From the NCBI GenBank assembly GCA_021818585.1, contig JAKATU010000073.1, forward strand, positions 1 through 54,371: DNA of 54,371 nucleotides, written 5' to 3'. The notes beneath the pieces were generated by a model. It was not told the DNA's origin. It made no database searches and saw nothing but the letters and a program-made list of their open reading frames with translations. The stretch is from Acidobacteriota bacterium (GTDB lineage Bacteria; Acidobacteriota; Terriglobia; Terriglobales; Acidobacteriaceae). Within the stretch, counting starts at the first letter, position 1, and every line of letters begins with the position of its first letter. This document shows positions 18,586-28,042 of the stretch, in pieces. Made by a program: the position numbers and the translations under genes.

Positions 18586-20123
18586 TGCTTGCGTGGACGA
18601 TCTACCTTTCTTTTGCCGGAGCCGCGATTGTTTTGCTGACACCGAAGGACAAGCCTCAGGTGACTCGGGTGGTGGCGTTGCTGACCGCGCTGGTTGGGCT
18701 GGGGATTGCGATTGCCGGGACGATGACTTACCAGCCGGGGACGCTGGTGACGGTGACGCGGGCGGCGTGGATTCCGACGCTGGGTATTGGGTATCACCTG
18801 GCGGCCGACGGCATCAGCCTGGTGCTGCTGCTGTTGACGGGGATTGCAGCGACGGCGGGAATTCTTTTTTCGTGGAATATAGATAAGCGCGTGCGCGAGT
18901 TTTTCGCCTTTTACCTGGTGCTGATAGGCGGCGTGTATGGCGTGTTTCTGAGCTTTGATTTGTTTTTGCTTTTCGTGTTTTACGAGATTGCGATTATCCC
19001 GAAGTATTTCCTGATTGCGATCTGGGGATCGGCGCCGAATGGGGATACGAGCAAGCGGACCTATGCGGCGATGAAACTGGTGTTGTATTCGTTTGCGGGC
19101 AGCGCGCTGGTGCTGGCGGGCATTCTGTCGGCTTGGGTGGAATCGGGCGCGAAGACCTTTGACATGCAGACGCTGGCAAGCTATCCGTTCCCGGTGCATT
19201 TTGAGATGTGGGCATTCCCGCTGGTGTTTGTGGGCTTTGCGGTGCTGGCGGGCATGTGGCCTTTCCATACGTGGGCGCCGACCGGCCATGCGGCTGCTCC
19301 GACCGCGGCCTCGATGTTGTTGGCGGGTGTGGTGATGAAATTGGGGGCGTATGGCTGCCTTCGCGTGGCGATGATGCTGCTTCCGGCGGGGCTGGGTGCA
19401 TGGGGATTCCATGTGCTGGGTTTTGGCTCGTGGCGGGAGGTGTTTTCGCTGCTGGCGCTGATTGGCATTGTGTACGGAGCGAGTGTGGCGCTGGTGCAGC
19501 AGGACTTTAAGTTTGTGATTGGGTACTCGAGCGTGAGCCACATGGGCTTTGTGCTGCTGGGCCTGATGACGCTGAGCCAGATTGGCCTGGATGGCGCGGT
19601 GCTGCAGATGTTTTCTCACGGCGTGATTGCCGGGCTGCTGTTCGCTGTAGTGGGCCGGATGGTTTACGACCGCACGCATACGCGCGACCTGCGGATACTG
19701 AGCACGATGCGGCTAGGGAAGACGCTGCCGTTTGTGGCGGTGGTGTTTACGCTGGCGGCGATGGCCTCGATCGGAATGCCGGGCTTCAGCGGATTCATTG
19801 CGGAGTTCCAGGTGATTGTGGGCGTGTGGCGCACGATGCCGTGGATGGTTTTTGTAGTGGGATTTGGCATCCTGATGGTTATTGGATTTACGTGGCGCGC
19901 GCTGACGCGAGCGTTCTTCAGTGACGGAGAGCGAAGGCTTGCAACGGGCGCGTCGCAGCACGCTGAGTTGAGCCCGCTGACGTGGCCGGAGCGATGCGGA
20001 TCGCTGCTGTTGCTGGCGGCGACGATCACGGTGGGCCTGTACCCGCAATTACTTATAAGATTGATTGTGCCGAGCTTGAATTCACCGCTGTTTGCAGCCC
20101 TGAGGAACGGAGGCTGGCGATGA
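18585..20123 (+). CDS. nuoM: NADH-quinone oxidoreductase subunit M (second copy)
   Basis: A 512-residue NuoM/ND4-type antiporter subunit, clearly divergent from its upstream neighbour. It has the membrane Glu (E134) in VFYEIAIIPKYFL and the later Lys (K252) in AGVVMKLGAYGCLR. At the position of the canonical helix-7 lysine the sequence is FAVLAGMWPFHTW, so Leu221 stands where the first copy has AVK. The start ATG 18585 overlaps the previous stop; the frame is open further upstream, but that part is inside the first nuoM. The stop overlaps nuoN (ATGA). Two NuoM subunits imply a longer membrane arm. Confidence 0.93.
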   Translation: MLAWTIYLSFAGAAIVLLTPKDKPQVTRVVALLTALVGLGIAIAGTMTYQPGTLVTVTRAAWIPTLGIGYHLAADGISLVLLLLTGIAATAGILFSWNIDKRVREFFAFYLVLIGGVYGVFLSFDLFLLFVFYEIAIIPKYFLIAIWGSAPNGDTSKRTYAAMKLVLYSFAGSALVLAGILSAWVESGAKTFDMQTLASYPFPVHFEMWAFPLVFVGFAVLAGMWPFHTWAPTGHAAAPTAASMLLAGVVMKLGAYGCLRVAMMLLPAGLGAWGFHVLGFGSWREVFSLLALIGIVYGASVALVQQDFKFVIGYSSVSHMGFVLLGLMTLSQIGLDGAVLQMFSHGVIAGLLFAVVGRMVYDRTHTRDLRILSTMRLGKTLPFVAVVFTLAAMASIGMPGFSGFIAEFQVIVGVWRTMPWMVFVVGFGILMVIGFTWRALTRAFFSDGERRLATGASQHAELSPLTWPERCGSLLLLAATITVGLYPQLLIRLIVPSLNSPLFAALRNGGWR

Positions 20124-21622
20124 GTGCGGTGAGCTATTCACAATTGGTATGGGTGACGCTGCCTGAGATCGCACTGGTGATTGCGGCGCTTGTGGTGCTT
20201 GCTTGCGACGGCACGGTGCTGCGCGGAGCCGCGATTGCACAGCGCAGAGGCGTGGCGGCGCTGATTGCCGGTCTTGGATCGATTGCGGGGATGCTGCTGG
20301 TGGAAAGGGGCCCGGCGTCGTTGCATCTGGCGTATGGAATGCTGGTGATGGATGGGCAGACGCGCGTAGTGCAGATGGTTCTGCTGGCGCTGACGGTTCT
20401 GACGGTGCTGTTGTCCGATGCGATGCTGACGCCCGCTGCCGCGCGAGCCGCCGGAGAGAAGACTGCGTTTACGCGCCATATTGGGGAGTATTTTGCGCTG
20501 CTGCTATTTGCAACTGTAGCGGTTCTGTTTCTAGTGAGCACGCAGAATTTTCTGCTGATCTTTATCGCGCTGGAGTTTTTGAGCCTGGTGCTCTACATTC
20601 TTACGGGCTTTGATAAGGGAAGCCGGAAATCGACCGAGGCGGCGTTGAAGTACTTTCTGTTTGGGGGAATTTCAGCGGCGTTTCTGCTGTTTGGCATCAG
20701 CCTGATTTATGGGCTTTCGGGCTCACTTGATCTTGGACAGATTGCACTGGCGTCCATGCGGCCTGACCCATTGTGGATGATTGCGATTGTGATGGTCGTG
20801 GTGGGATTCGGGTTCAAGGTGGCGGCCGCGCCGTTCCATTTGTGGGCGCCGGATGCTTACCAGGGAGCGCCGACGATCAGCGCAGGTTTTTTGTCGTCGA
20901 GTTCGAAGGTGGCGAGTTTCTTTATCTTTGCGCAGGTGCTGACCGTGGGCGCATTCGGCGCAGCAGGCAGTGGTGTGTGGCATGGGAGCACACCGGGCTG
21001 GGCCCTGGTGCTGAGCGCGGTAGCTGCTTTCTCGATGGTGATGGGAAACCTTGCGGCGCTGGCGCAGACCAGCCTGCGGCGACTGCTTGCGTACTCGGCG
21101 ATTGGGCACGCGGGATATATGCTGCTGGGGATGATTGCTCACACGCCGCAGAGCATTGCCTCGCTGCTGTATTACGTGTTTACTTACGCGCTGGCGGTGC
21201 TGGGCGCGTTTGGCGTGCTGGCAGCGCTGGAGGCGCAGGGAATTGACCGGATCGCGGATGCCGCGGGTTTGAGCCGGCGTGCCCCGTTTCTTTCGGGGTG
21301 CATGCTGGTCTTTCTGTTGTCGTTGGCAGGGATTCCGCCGTTGGCCGGATTCTTTGGCAAATTCTGGTTGTTTGGCGCGGCGCTGAATGCTGCTCCGCAG
21401 ATGGGACTGTTCTGGCTTGTGATGCTCGCGATCTTGATGAGCGTGGTGGCGCTGTATTACTACCTGAAGGTGTTGAAGCAGATTTATGTTGCGGATGCGG
21501 CGGAGGGCGCGGGAGCGATCCGGAGTGGGCTGTGGACGCGGGTTACGCTGGGCGTTATGGCGGCTGCAGTGGTTGTGCTGGGCTGCGATCCTTGGCTGCT
21601 GATGCGCTGGATTGTGCGCTAA
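20120..21622 (+). CDS. nuoN: NADH-quinone oxidoreductase subunit N
   Basis: The antiporter-like subunit nearest the NuoAHJK module, 500 residues. The pump Glu is in FIALEFLSLVLYILTGF and the Lys in GFGFKVAAAPFHLWAPDAYQ, with the following SSSSKVASFFIFAQ block typical of NuoN. ATG 20120 overlaps the stop of the second nuoM. It is the last gene of the operon; the convergent comEC stop lies 47 bases downstream. I see only weak dyad symmetry, not a clear terminator, in that gap. Confidence 0.96.
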   Translation: MSAVSYSQLVWVTLPEIALVIAALVVLACDGTVLRGAAIAQRRGVAALIAGLGSIAGMLLVERGPASLHLAYGMLVMDGQTRVVQMVLLALTVLTVLLSDAMLTPAAARAAGEKTAFTRHIGEYFALLLFATVAVLFLVSTQNFLLIFIALEFLSLVLYILTGFDKGSRKSTEAALKYFLFGGISAAFLLFGISLIYGLSGSLDLGQIALASMRPDPLWMIAIVMVVVGFGFKVAAAPFHLWAPDAYQGAPTISAGFLSSSSKVASFFIFAQVLTVGAFGAAGSGVWHGSTPGWALVLSAVAAFSMVMGNLAALAQTSLRRLLAYSAIGHAGYMLLGMIAHTPQSIASLLYYVFTYALAVLGAFGVLAALEAQGIDRIADAAGLSRRAPFLSGCMLVFLLSLAGIPPLAGFFGKFWLFGAALNAAPQMGLFWLVMLAILMSVVALYYYLKVLKQIYVADAAEGAGAIRSGLWTRVTLGVMAAAVVVLGCDPWLLMRWIVR

Positions 21623-21669
21623 AGAAGATTCATTGCAGGCGTGCGCATCGGCCACTTGGTGCATGTGCG

Positions 21670-24372
21670 TCAGTAGGATTTGGCGCTCAGGTGTTTGCCG
21701 TCGAGATAGAAGGTGGTGAGGCCGTCGAGATCGGTACGGTAGGTGAGGACGTGGTCGTTGCCGAGTTCTTCGAGGACGGGCAGGGTGGGATGACCGTACA
21801 TGTTTCCGGCTCCGACGGAGATGGCTGCGTAGCGCGGGTCGACCGCGGCGAGGAATGCAGGGGTGGTGGAGGTATGGCTGCCGTGGTGGCCGACTTTCAG
21901 GAAGTCGGAATGGAGGCCGCCTTCTGCGATCATGTTGCGTTCGCTTTTTGCTTCTGTGTCGCCCTCTAATAGCGCAGTGGCGCCGTTGTAGCTGAGTTGC
22001 AGGACTAGCGAGCTGTTGTTGACGTTCTTTGCTGTTGGGATGAAGTTGGCGGTGGGGGCGAGTACCCGGATGTGGACCTTGCCGAAGTTGAACTGGTCTC
22101 CCGCGACGTGGGAACTGATTGCGACGTGTTCTTTGCGGGCTTCGTGAAGCAGGGCGTCGTATGTGTAGGTGGAGCGGTTTCTGCCGATCCAGAGTTGACG
22201 TGGATGGAAGTTGGTGATGACGTCGGCCATGCCGCCGATGTGGTCGAAGTCGGTGTGTGTGATGGCTACGGCGTCGAGATGCCGGATGCCGAGCGACCAG
22301 AGGACGGGCGAGACGACATCTTCGCCCATGTTGAAGCGGGATTTTGAGGATTCGCCTGCGAGACCGCCTGCATCGATGAGGAGGGTTTTGCCGTCTGGAG
22401 TGATGACGAGGATAGAGTCGCCCTGGCCGACATCGATGACTGCGATTTCACAGGCGCGCGGGTTGTGCGTGATGGGGCGCGGCCAGAGCAGCACGGCGAC
22501 GCTGAGCATGAGACACAGGATTCCGAGGCGCAGGCGGGGATGGGGCAGGCGCAGGAACAACATGGAGAGCGCAAGCAGGAGCAGGCAGGCTGCCAGTTGC
22601 CCGAGGAGCGGTTCCGGAACACGCCAGTTGCCGATGGGGCCGCTACCGAAGAATTGAATTAGGCTGGAGACGAGGTGCAAGAGGAAGGCGGTTGCTCCGA
22701 TTGGGATGACGGCCAGTTTGGGGAGGAGCAGCACGGCGAGCAGCGATGCGATGGCCAGCGGCAGGAGGATGCCAATGAGCGGAACGATGAAGAGGTTGAG
22801 CGGAAGGCCGGAGATAGTAATGCGGTGAAAGGAGACGGCCATGGGGAGGGCCATGGCGGCTTCAATTGTAACGGTGACGATGACTAATTCCAGAAGACCG
22901 AGTGCGATGCGTGTTGACCACGGGACGAGGATGCTGGCTGCGCGTCTGCCGATGAGGGTTTTGAGGCCGCCAATGACGAGGCGGAGGGTGACGCGGAACT
23001 GTGCGAGCTCTGGCGGTAGTGCGAGATCGAGCTGGATGAGGTAGAGACGCTTTACTGCATAAAGATAGGGGCCGAAGGTGCGCTCGATGATGGGCAGTGC
23101 GATGCCTGCGACGGCTAGAACGGCGAGGAGGGTCATCTGAAAGCCTGTATCCATGAGGGCTTCAGGGGTGATGACCAGGATGACGAGCGCGGCGACGCCG
23201 ATGGCGTTGATGCGCTGTTTCTCGCGAAAGACGAGACGGGCGAGCAGGTAAAGGCAGACCATCCAGAGCGAGCGCTGAACGGGCTGGCCCCAGCCGGTAA
23301 AGACCGCGTAGCTGAAGGAGAGTGCGATGGTGATGACGGTGGCCCAGTAGCGGTCGAGGCGGAGACGGCGGGTAAGCCAGAAGATGATTCCGGAGAAGAT
23401 GGCGAGGTGCAGGCCGGAGACAACGAGCAGGTGAAAGGAGCCGGTGCGCTCAAAGCCGTTGCGGGTGGGGCCGGTGAGATACGTGCGGTCGCCGGTGACC
23501 ATGGCGGTGAGCATGGAGGCGTCATTGCGTGTGAGGCGGATAGACGGCGGCATTGCGCGGTTGTTGGGGTTCCATACGAAGTTCATGAGGCGCTCGCCGG
23601 CAGATTGCTGCAGAGAGTGGATGCGGCAGATGGCTGCGCTGCGCCAGTCCATTTGCCGGACAGGGAGGACGCTGAGTTTTGCGGCTGGGCTGCTGGCTTC
23701 CATGCCGATGCCTTCGCCGCGGATGTAGGCGGCGTCGTTCCAGACACCGGGGTCGTGGAAGACCTCCGGCATGTGAATGTTGCCGGTCCAGGAGAGTTGC
23801 TCGCCGCATTGAACGTGATGGAAGGGAGCGCGAAGCGGTGCGTAGGTGCTGAGGCGAAGGCCGACGGAGGGCGGGAGGGTGGCTCCGTCAATTTGTAGCT
23901 GTGTGAGTTCTATATATTGACTGTGCTCATAAACGGGATAGCGGCGGTAGATAGCCCGGTACTCGGAGAAGCGCACGGAGCCGGCGGAGACGACGGTTCC
24001 GAGGATGTGATCTTTGGCTGCGTATTTGCGAGCTGCGCGATTTTGCCGGCTGTAGTGGGCGAGGAGACCTGGGTTTTCCGCCTGAGGCCAGACGGCGAGT
24101 TCTGCGCACCATGCGCCTGCGAGAACGAAGAGAAGAAAAGAGGCGATGATCGCGAGCGGAAATGAGACGCGGGAGGCTACCCAGGCGACGACGGCCATGG
24201 CGAGGGCCGCGATGAGCAGAAGGATGGGCTGGCGCCAGAGGGTGGCTGCGAAGAGGATTCCAGTGGTGAAACCAAGCGCGGCGAGGAACATGGGGGCGAG
24301 CCACATACCGGGCAGCGGAGGGCGGTGGAGCGGTGGTGGAGTGTACTCGGCGTTTGGATCGGGAGGTAGCAC
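21670..24372 (-). CDS. comEC: ComEC/Rec2 family DNA-uptake channel
   Basis: A 900-residue protein with the full ComEC layout: hydrophobic N-terminal helices with a DUF4131-type soluble domain (about residues 30-230), a multi-helix competence domain containing FHLLVVSGLHLAIFSG, and a C-terminal metallo-beta-lactamase domain. The last has VIDVGQGDSILVITPDGKTL, the metal site THTDFDHIGGM and KVGHHGSHTSTT. The channel moves single-stranded DNA across the inner membrane during transformation. It ends a minus-strand run from valS, 50 bases after the methyltransferase gene, so it may be co-transcribed with housekeeping genes. No other competence gene is in the window. Confidence 0.93.
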   Translation of the reverse strand: MLPPDPNAEYTPPPLHRPPLPGMWLAPMFLAALGFTTGILFAATLWRQPILLLIAALAMAVVAWVASRVSFPLAIIASFLLFVLAGAWCAELAVWPQAENPGLLAHYSRQNRAARKYAAKDHILGTVVSAGSVRFSEYRAIYRRYPVYEHSQYIELTQLQIDGATLPPSVGLRLSTYAPLRAPFHHVQCGEQLSWTGNIHMPEVFHDPGVWNDAAYIRGEGIGMEASSPAAKLSVLPVRQMDWRSAAICRIHSLQQSAGERLMNFVWNPNNRAMPPSIRLTRNDASMLTAMVTGDRTYLTGPTRNGFERTGSFHLLVVSGLHLAIFSGIIFWLTRRLRLDRYWATVITIALSFSYAVFTGWGQPVQRSLWMVCLYLLARLVFREKQRINAIGVAALVILVITPEALMDTGFQMTLLAVLAVAGIALPIIERTFGPYLYAVKRLYLIQLDLALPPELAQFRVTLRLVIGGLKTLIGRRAASILVPWSTRIALGLLELVIVTVTIEAAMALPMAVSFHRITISGLPLNLFIVPLIGILLPLAIASLLAVLLLPKLAVIPIGATAFLLHLVSSLIQFFGSGPIGNWRVPEPLLGQLAACLLLLALSMLFLRLPHPRLRLGILCLMLSVAVLLWPRPITHNPRACEIAVIDVGQGDSILVITPDGKTLLIDAGGLAGESSKSRFNMGEDVVSPVLWSLGIRHLDAVAITHTDFDHIGGMADVITNFHPRQLWIGRNRSTYTYDALLHEARKEHVAISSHVAGDQFNFGKVHIRVLAPTANFIPTAKNVNNSSLVLQLSYNGATALLEGDTEAKSERNMIAEGGLHSDFLKVGHHGSHTSTTPAFLAAVDPRYAAISVGAGNMYGHPTLPVLEELGNDHVLTYRTDLDGLTTFYLDGKHLSAKSY

Positions 24373-24422
24373 TGAGCCGTTTGCCTTTGGTGGTGGGGCG
24401 CACCGCCGAAGAGAAAAGGCTG

Positions 24423-25700
24423 CTAGGCCGGCGACAGATGCGCAATGGATTCCAGATGAAAGGTCTGCGGAAACATGTCGATGAGTGCGAGTTTCTGCAG
24501 GCGGTAACCGGATTTTAGCAACGCCGCGAGGTCGCGGGAGAGCGTTGCGGGATCGCAGGAAACGTAAGTAACTTGCGATGCGCGGAGATTTGCGAGCAGG
24601 GCGACGGCTTCCGTGCCCAGACCGGCGCGGGGAGGGTCGAGGACGATGTAGTCCGGTGTGGGGAGAGCGGTGTTGCTTGCGGTTTCACGCAGAAACTGGA
24701 TGGTAGTTTTTGACTCGATGGTGTGACCGGGGAGATTTGCGCGTAGATCGGTTACAGATGCTGGTGCGGCCTCTACGGCGACGACCTGATTGAAGTTGCG
24801 CGCGAGCTGACGGGCGAAGAGGCCGACTCCGGCGAAGAGATCCCATGCGATTTTACCGGTGCGGCCCTGGCAGACTTCGGCGACCATGCGTTCCAGGAGG
24901 AAGTGATTGACCTGGAAGAAGGAGCCGGAGCTGACACGGTAGGATTCGCCTGCGACCGTGTAGACGAGGTGATCGGCGCCAGCGCGCGCGGCGAGCGTGG
25001 GGAAGCCTTTGCCGCGTGGCAGGGTGAAGGCGGCGCATCCGGCGGCCAGAGGAAGCAGGAATTGGATGGCGCGCCAGAGTTCGTTGAGTTTGCGGGTGAG
25101 GTGGGTCGCTCCGGCGGGAGAGTAGATGTTGATGAGCAGCGCACCGGTGGCGGGATCGGCGAAGAGCTCGATTTCTCGCGCCCATGAGAAGAGCCGTGCT
25201 GCGAATTCGCTTTGCAGCAGCAGTGCCGCACTGATGAGCGAGGGTGCGGCGACGGGGCACTCGCGGATGGGAAGCACGGAATGAGACTGTGCGCGGAGAT
25301 AGCCGAGTGCGAAGGGAACGGGCTGGGCGTGGAGGCGGATGCGGTTGCGGTAGCCGAAGGGGGCAGCGATGATCGGCTCGATGGCGGGAATGTCTGCAAT
25401 GTGTGCGCGTTCGAGGGATTCACGAAGGATGAAGGTTTTGATGCGGACTTGTTCTTCGTACGATGCGTGCTGGTAGTGGCAGCCTCCGCATTGACCGTAG
25501 TGGGAGCAGGATGGTGAAACGCGTTGGGGGGATGGCGTGAGGATTTGTGTGAGCTGAGCTTGAGCGTAGGATGGCTTGCTTTGGAGGATGGAGGCTTCCA
25601 CGGTTTCACCAGTCAGGGTGAAGGGCACAAAGATGGCTTTGCCTTCATGACGGGCGAGGCCGGCTCCGCCATAGATGGATTTTTCAATGCCGAGCTTCAT
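24423..25700 (-). CDS. rlmD: 23S rRNA (uracil-5-)-methyltransferase, TrmA/RlmCD family
   Basis: A 425-residue SAM-dependent RNA m5U methyltransferase. An N-terminal TRAM-like domain (residues 1-55) precedes the iron-sulfur ligands CSHYGQCGGC with a fourth Cys in RECPV. The SAM site is in WDLFAGVGLFARQLA, motif IV is VLDPPRAGLG, and the catalytic Cys is in YVSCDPATLSRDL. The [4Fe-4S] cysteines favour RlmC/RlmD over TrmA; the exact target base cannot be read from the sequence, so the symbol is a best guess. The start overlaps the previous stop by four bases. Confidence 0.85.
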   Translation of the reverse strand: MKLGIEKSIYGGAGLARHEGKAIFVPFTLTGETVEASILQSKPSYAQAQLTQILTPSPQRVSPSCSHYGQCGGCHYQHASYEEQVRIKTFILRESLERAHIADIPAIEPIIAAPFGYRNRIRLHAQPVPFALGYLRAQSHSVLPIRECPVAAPSLISAALLLQSEFAARLFSWAREIELFADPATGALLINIYSPAGATHLTRKLNELWRAIQFLLPLAAGCAAFTLPRGKGFPTLAARAGADHLVYTVAGESYRVSSGSFFQVNHFLLERMVAEVCQGRTGKIAWDLFAGVGLFARQLARNFNQVVAVEAAPASVTDLRANLPGHTIESKTTIQFLRETASNTALPTPDYIVLDPPRAGLGTEAVALLANLRASQVTYVSCDPATLSRDLAALLKSGYRLQKLALIDMFPQTFHLESIAHLSPA

Positions 25701-26401
25701 GACTGGCTCATGTAGAAGAGGCTGAGGCGCGGGAGATTGTGCTTGTCGACGAGGCGCTTGTGGAGGAACTGCGTTTCAATCTGGCGAATTTGCGTGGCCT
25801 GCATGCGGCGGCGGTATGGGGCCAGTTCGCGGGCGCTTTCTTCTTTGAGTGCGACGAGGCAGGCTTCCGGCGTGGTGGCGAGGATGGTGGTCATGAGTTT
25901 TTCTTCGAGAACGAGGAGGTTGCGCTCGAGGGCTTCCAGATCCTGACTGACGGTGGGCGCCTCGGTAGCGAGTTCGCGGAGGCGGGCGATGATGTTTTGG
26001 GCTGTCTCCGCAGCGAGGCCGTTGAGCTTTGCGGCCTGGAGTGCGTCTGCGCATTGTGTTAGCCAGGCGGCGACGCGCTCGTGCTCGAAACCCTGCCCGG
26101 TGGTTTTGTCGGCGGGCTTGGCCATGCCAATGGAGGCCTGCTGGATTTTCTCAGCGGCTTCCATGACGGCCTGCGCGCACCATGCGAGGCCGTTGACGCG
26201 GCGCGTGGGCCTTTTGCCGGGTTTGGCTTCGTGCTTGTCGAAGGCAGTATCGATGCCGCGGAGGACGGCTTCAAGCGGGACGCCGGCGTCGCGCCAGGTT
26301 TCAATGAGTGCCCAGTCGAGCGTGGAGAGCAGCAGGATAGTTCCGCGGCGCTGCTGGAATCGCTCTTCAATCTCAGTGAAGTAATTGAAGTAATTGCGCA
26401 T
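25697..26401 (-). CDS. Conserved protein of unknown function
   Basis: A 234-residue, largely alpha-helical, charged protein with no signal peptide or membrane segment. I do not recognise a domain. It begins MRNYFNYFTEIEERFQQRRG and contains LLSTLDWALIETWRDAGVPL; the Arg/Gln-rich C-terminal half may form a coiled coil. It lies three bases after coaX and overlaps the RNA methyltransferase by four, so it belongs to the same operon and is very probably expressed. Its function may relate to coenzyme or RNA metabolism only by association. Confidence 0.7.
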   Translation of the reverse strand: MRNYFNYFTEIEERFQQRRGTILLLSTLDWALIETWRDAGVPLEAVLRGIDTAFDKHEAKPGKRPTRRVNGLAWCAQAVMEAAEKIQQASIGMAKPADKTTGQGFEHERVAAWLTQCADALQAAKLNGLAAETAQNIIARLRELATEAPTVSQDLEALERNLLVLEEKLMTTILATTPEACLVALKEESARELAPYRRRMQATQIRQIETQFLHKRLVDKHNLPRLSLFYMSQS

Positions 26402-26404
26402 GGT

Positions 26405-27223
26405 CTAGCCCTGCTGCGCGGGGCGGGCGCGGTCCTTCATGGCGCGATTGTTTTCGTAGACGATGCGGAGGCCTTCGAGGGTGAGCAGTTCGTTAACCTC
26501 AGTGATGTATTTTGATTCGGTGGCGAGGACGGTGGCGAGGCCGCCGGTGGCGACGCATTTGGTCTCGGGTCCGAGTTCGGCGATCATGCGTTCGAGGATG
26601 GAGTCAACGAGGCCGATGTGGCCCCAGAAGAGGCCGATCTGGAGATTGTCGACGGTGTTTGTGCCGATGATTTTTGCGGGCTTGCGGATTTCCACGCGGG
26701 GCAGGCGGGCGGCACGGACGAAGAGCGCTTCAGCCGAGATGGTGAGACCCGGTGCGATGGCTCCGCCGAGGAATTCGCCTTTACGGGAGACAACATCGAA
26801 GTTGGTGGCGGTGCCGAAGTCGACGACGATGGTGGGTCCGCCGTAGTGGCGGAAGGCTCCGATGCAGTTGGCGACGCGGTCGGCGCCGACCTCGGTGGGA
26901 TTGTCGGTGAGGATGGGCAGGCCGGTCTTGACTCCGGGGCCGATGAAGAGAGGTTTGGTGGTGAAGTAGCGCTCGCAGAACTGGCGGATGGTCCAATCGA
27001 GGGGCGGGACGACGGAAGCGATGACGACATCGCGGACGGCGGCGCAGGTGACGCGTTCACTGGCGAGGAGGCTACGGATGAGGATGCCGTACTCGTCGGC
27101 GGTTTGGCCGTGGCGGGTTTGAATGCGCCAGGTGGCGCGGAGGTCGACGGTACTGCCGTCATCGTGGAGGTTATAGAGGGCGATGAGGGTGTTGGTGTTA
27201 TTGACGTTGAGTACGAGCAGCAT
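26405..27223 (-). CDS. coaX: Type III pantothenate kinase
   Basis: Phosphorylates pantothenate in the first committed step of coenzyme A synthesis. The 272-residue protein starts MLLVLNVNNTNTLIALYN (the family phosphate-binding motif, normally DxGNT, is here NVNNT) and has TEVGADRVANCIGAF, IVVDFGTATNFDVV and GGAIAPGLTIS. The first Asp is replaced by Asn in the DxGNT motif, a variant found in a sub-group of CoaX proteins. The frame is open upstream to 27379, but that part is Arg-rich and out of family; ATG 27223 is the natural start. The gene sits between birA and the unknown gene in one operon. Confidence 0.92.
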   Translation of the reverse strand: MLLVLNVNNTNTLIALYNLHDDGSTVDLRATWRIQTRHGQTADEYGILIRSLLASERVTCAAVRDVVIASVVPPLDWTIRQFCERYFTTKPLFIGPGVKTGLPILTDNPTEVGADRVANCIGAFRHYGGPTIVVDFGTATNFDVVSRKGEFLGGAIAPGLTISAEALFVRAARLPRVEIRKPAKIIGTNTVDNLQIGLFWGHIGLVDSILERMIAELGPETKCVATGGLATVLATESKYITEVNELLTLEGLRIVYENNRAMKDRARPAQQG

Positions 27224-27234
27224 GAGTGACTTCC

Positions 27235-28038
27235 TTAGAGATCGCGAACGCCGCCGGAGAGTACGGTGCGAATGCCGTCGGTGGTGCGCACGCGGAGGAA
27301 TCCGCGCGTGTCGAGCCCGTCGGTGACTCCGGTGTAGCCCTCGCCTTCTTCGACGCGGACGCGCCTGCCGCGTATCCATGTAGAGATGCCTTCGATGCGG
27401 TCAATGATGTTTGCCTTGGCGGCATTGGCGGTGCGGGGATCGGATAGCGCGGAGGTTTCGCGATGGAGGGCCTGGAGGAGCGTGATGAGAATTTCCTGCC
27501 GCGACCAGGGAAGGCCGGTTTCAATGAGCAGGGATGTGGCAATGGATGACAGTTCGGGCGGAAAGGCGGGATGCAGCACGTTGAGGCCGATGCCGATGAC
27601 CATGTGGCGGATGCGCGTGGCTTCTGCGTGCATTTCAGTGAGGATTCCGCCGAATTTCTTTTTGCCGAGCATGATGTCATTGGGCCAGCGAATATCGGCT
27701 TTGAGCGTGGTGACCTGCTGGATGGCGTGATGGGCTGCAAGGCCGGTGGCGAGCGAAAACCAGAGAGCGTCACCGGGCGAGATGTTGGGGCGCAGAAGGA
27801 CGCTGACGTAGATGCCGCAGCCAGCCTGGGATTGCCATTGATGGGAGCTGCGCCCGCGGCCTGCGGTCTGCTCATCGGCGAAGAAGACGCTGCCGTGGGG
27901 CGCGCCGTGTTCGGCGGCTTCCATGGCGTAGGAATTGGTGGATGGAATGGAGGAGAAAAACTGCAGGTTGCCTGCGAAGGGAGTATCGCGCAGGGCCGTA
28001 TCGAAGGCGGCGGATTCGAAGATGGAGGCCCAGCTCAC
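27235..28038 (-). CDS. birA: Biotin--[acetyl-CoA-carboxylase] ligase
   Basis: Attaches biotin to the carboxyl carrier protein of acetyl-CoA carboxylase. The 267-residue enzyme lacks the N-terminal HTH of E. coli BirA, so it is a ligase without the repressor function. Motifs: SIPSTNSYAMEAA, the biotinyl-AMP loop TAGRGRSSHQWQS, IRWPNDIMLGKKKFGGIL and IGIGLNVLH, then the small C-terminal SH3-like domain. It lies four bases after nadC and twelve before coaX. Confidence 0.94.
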   Translation of the reverse strand: MSWASIFESAAFDTALRDTPFAGNLQFFSSIPSTNSYAMEAAEHGAPHGSVFFADEQTAGRGRSSHQWQSQAGCGIYVSVLLRPNISPGDALWFSLATGLAAHHAIQQVTTLKADIRWPNDIMLGKKKFGGILTEMHAEATRIRHMVIGIGLNVLHPAFPPELSSIATSLLIETGLPWSRQEILITLLQALHRETSALSDPRTANAAKANIIDRIEGISTWIRGRRVRVEEGEGYTGVTDGLDTRGFLRVRTTDGIRTVLSGGVRDL

Positions 28039-28042
28039 GGGG

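Noticed and set aside
17101..18642. A 513-codon minus-strand frame opposite nuoM
   Set aside because: Gln/Arg/His-rich antisense shadow typical of GC-rich membrane protein genes.
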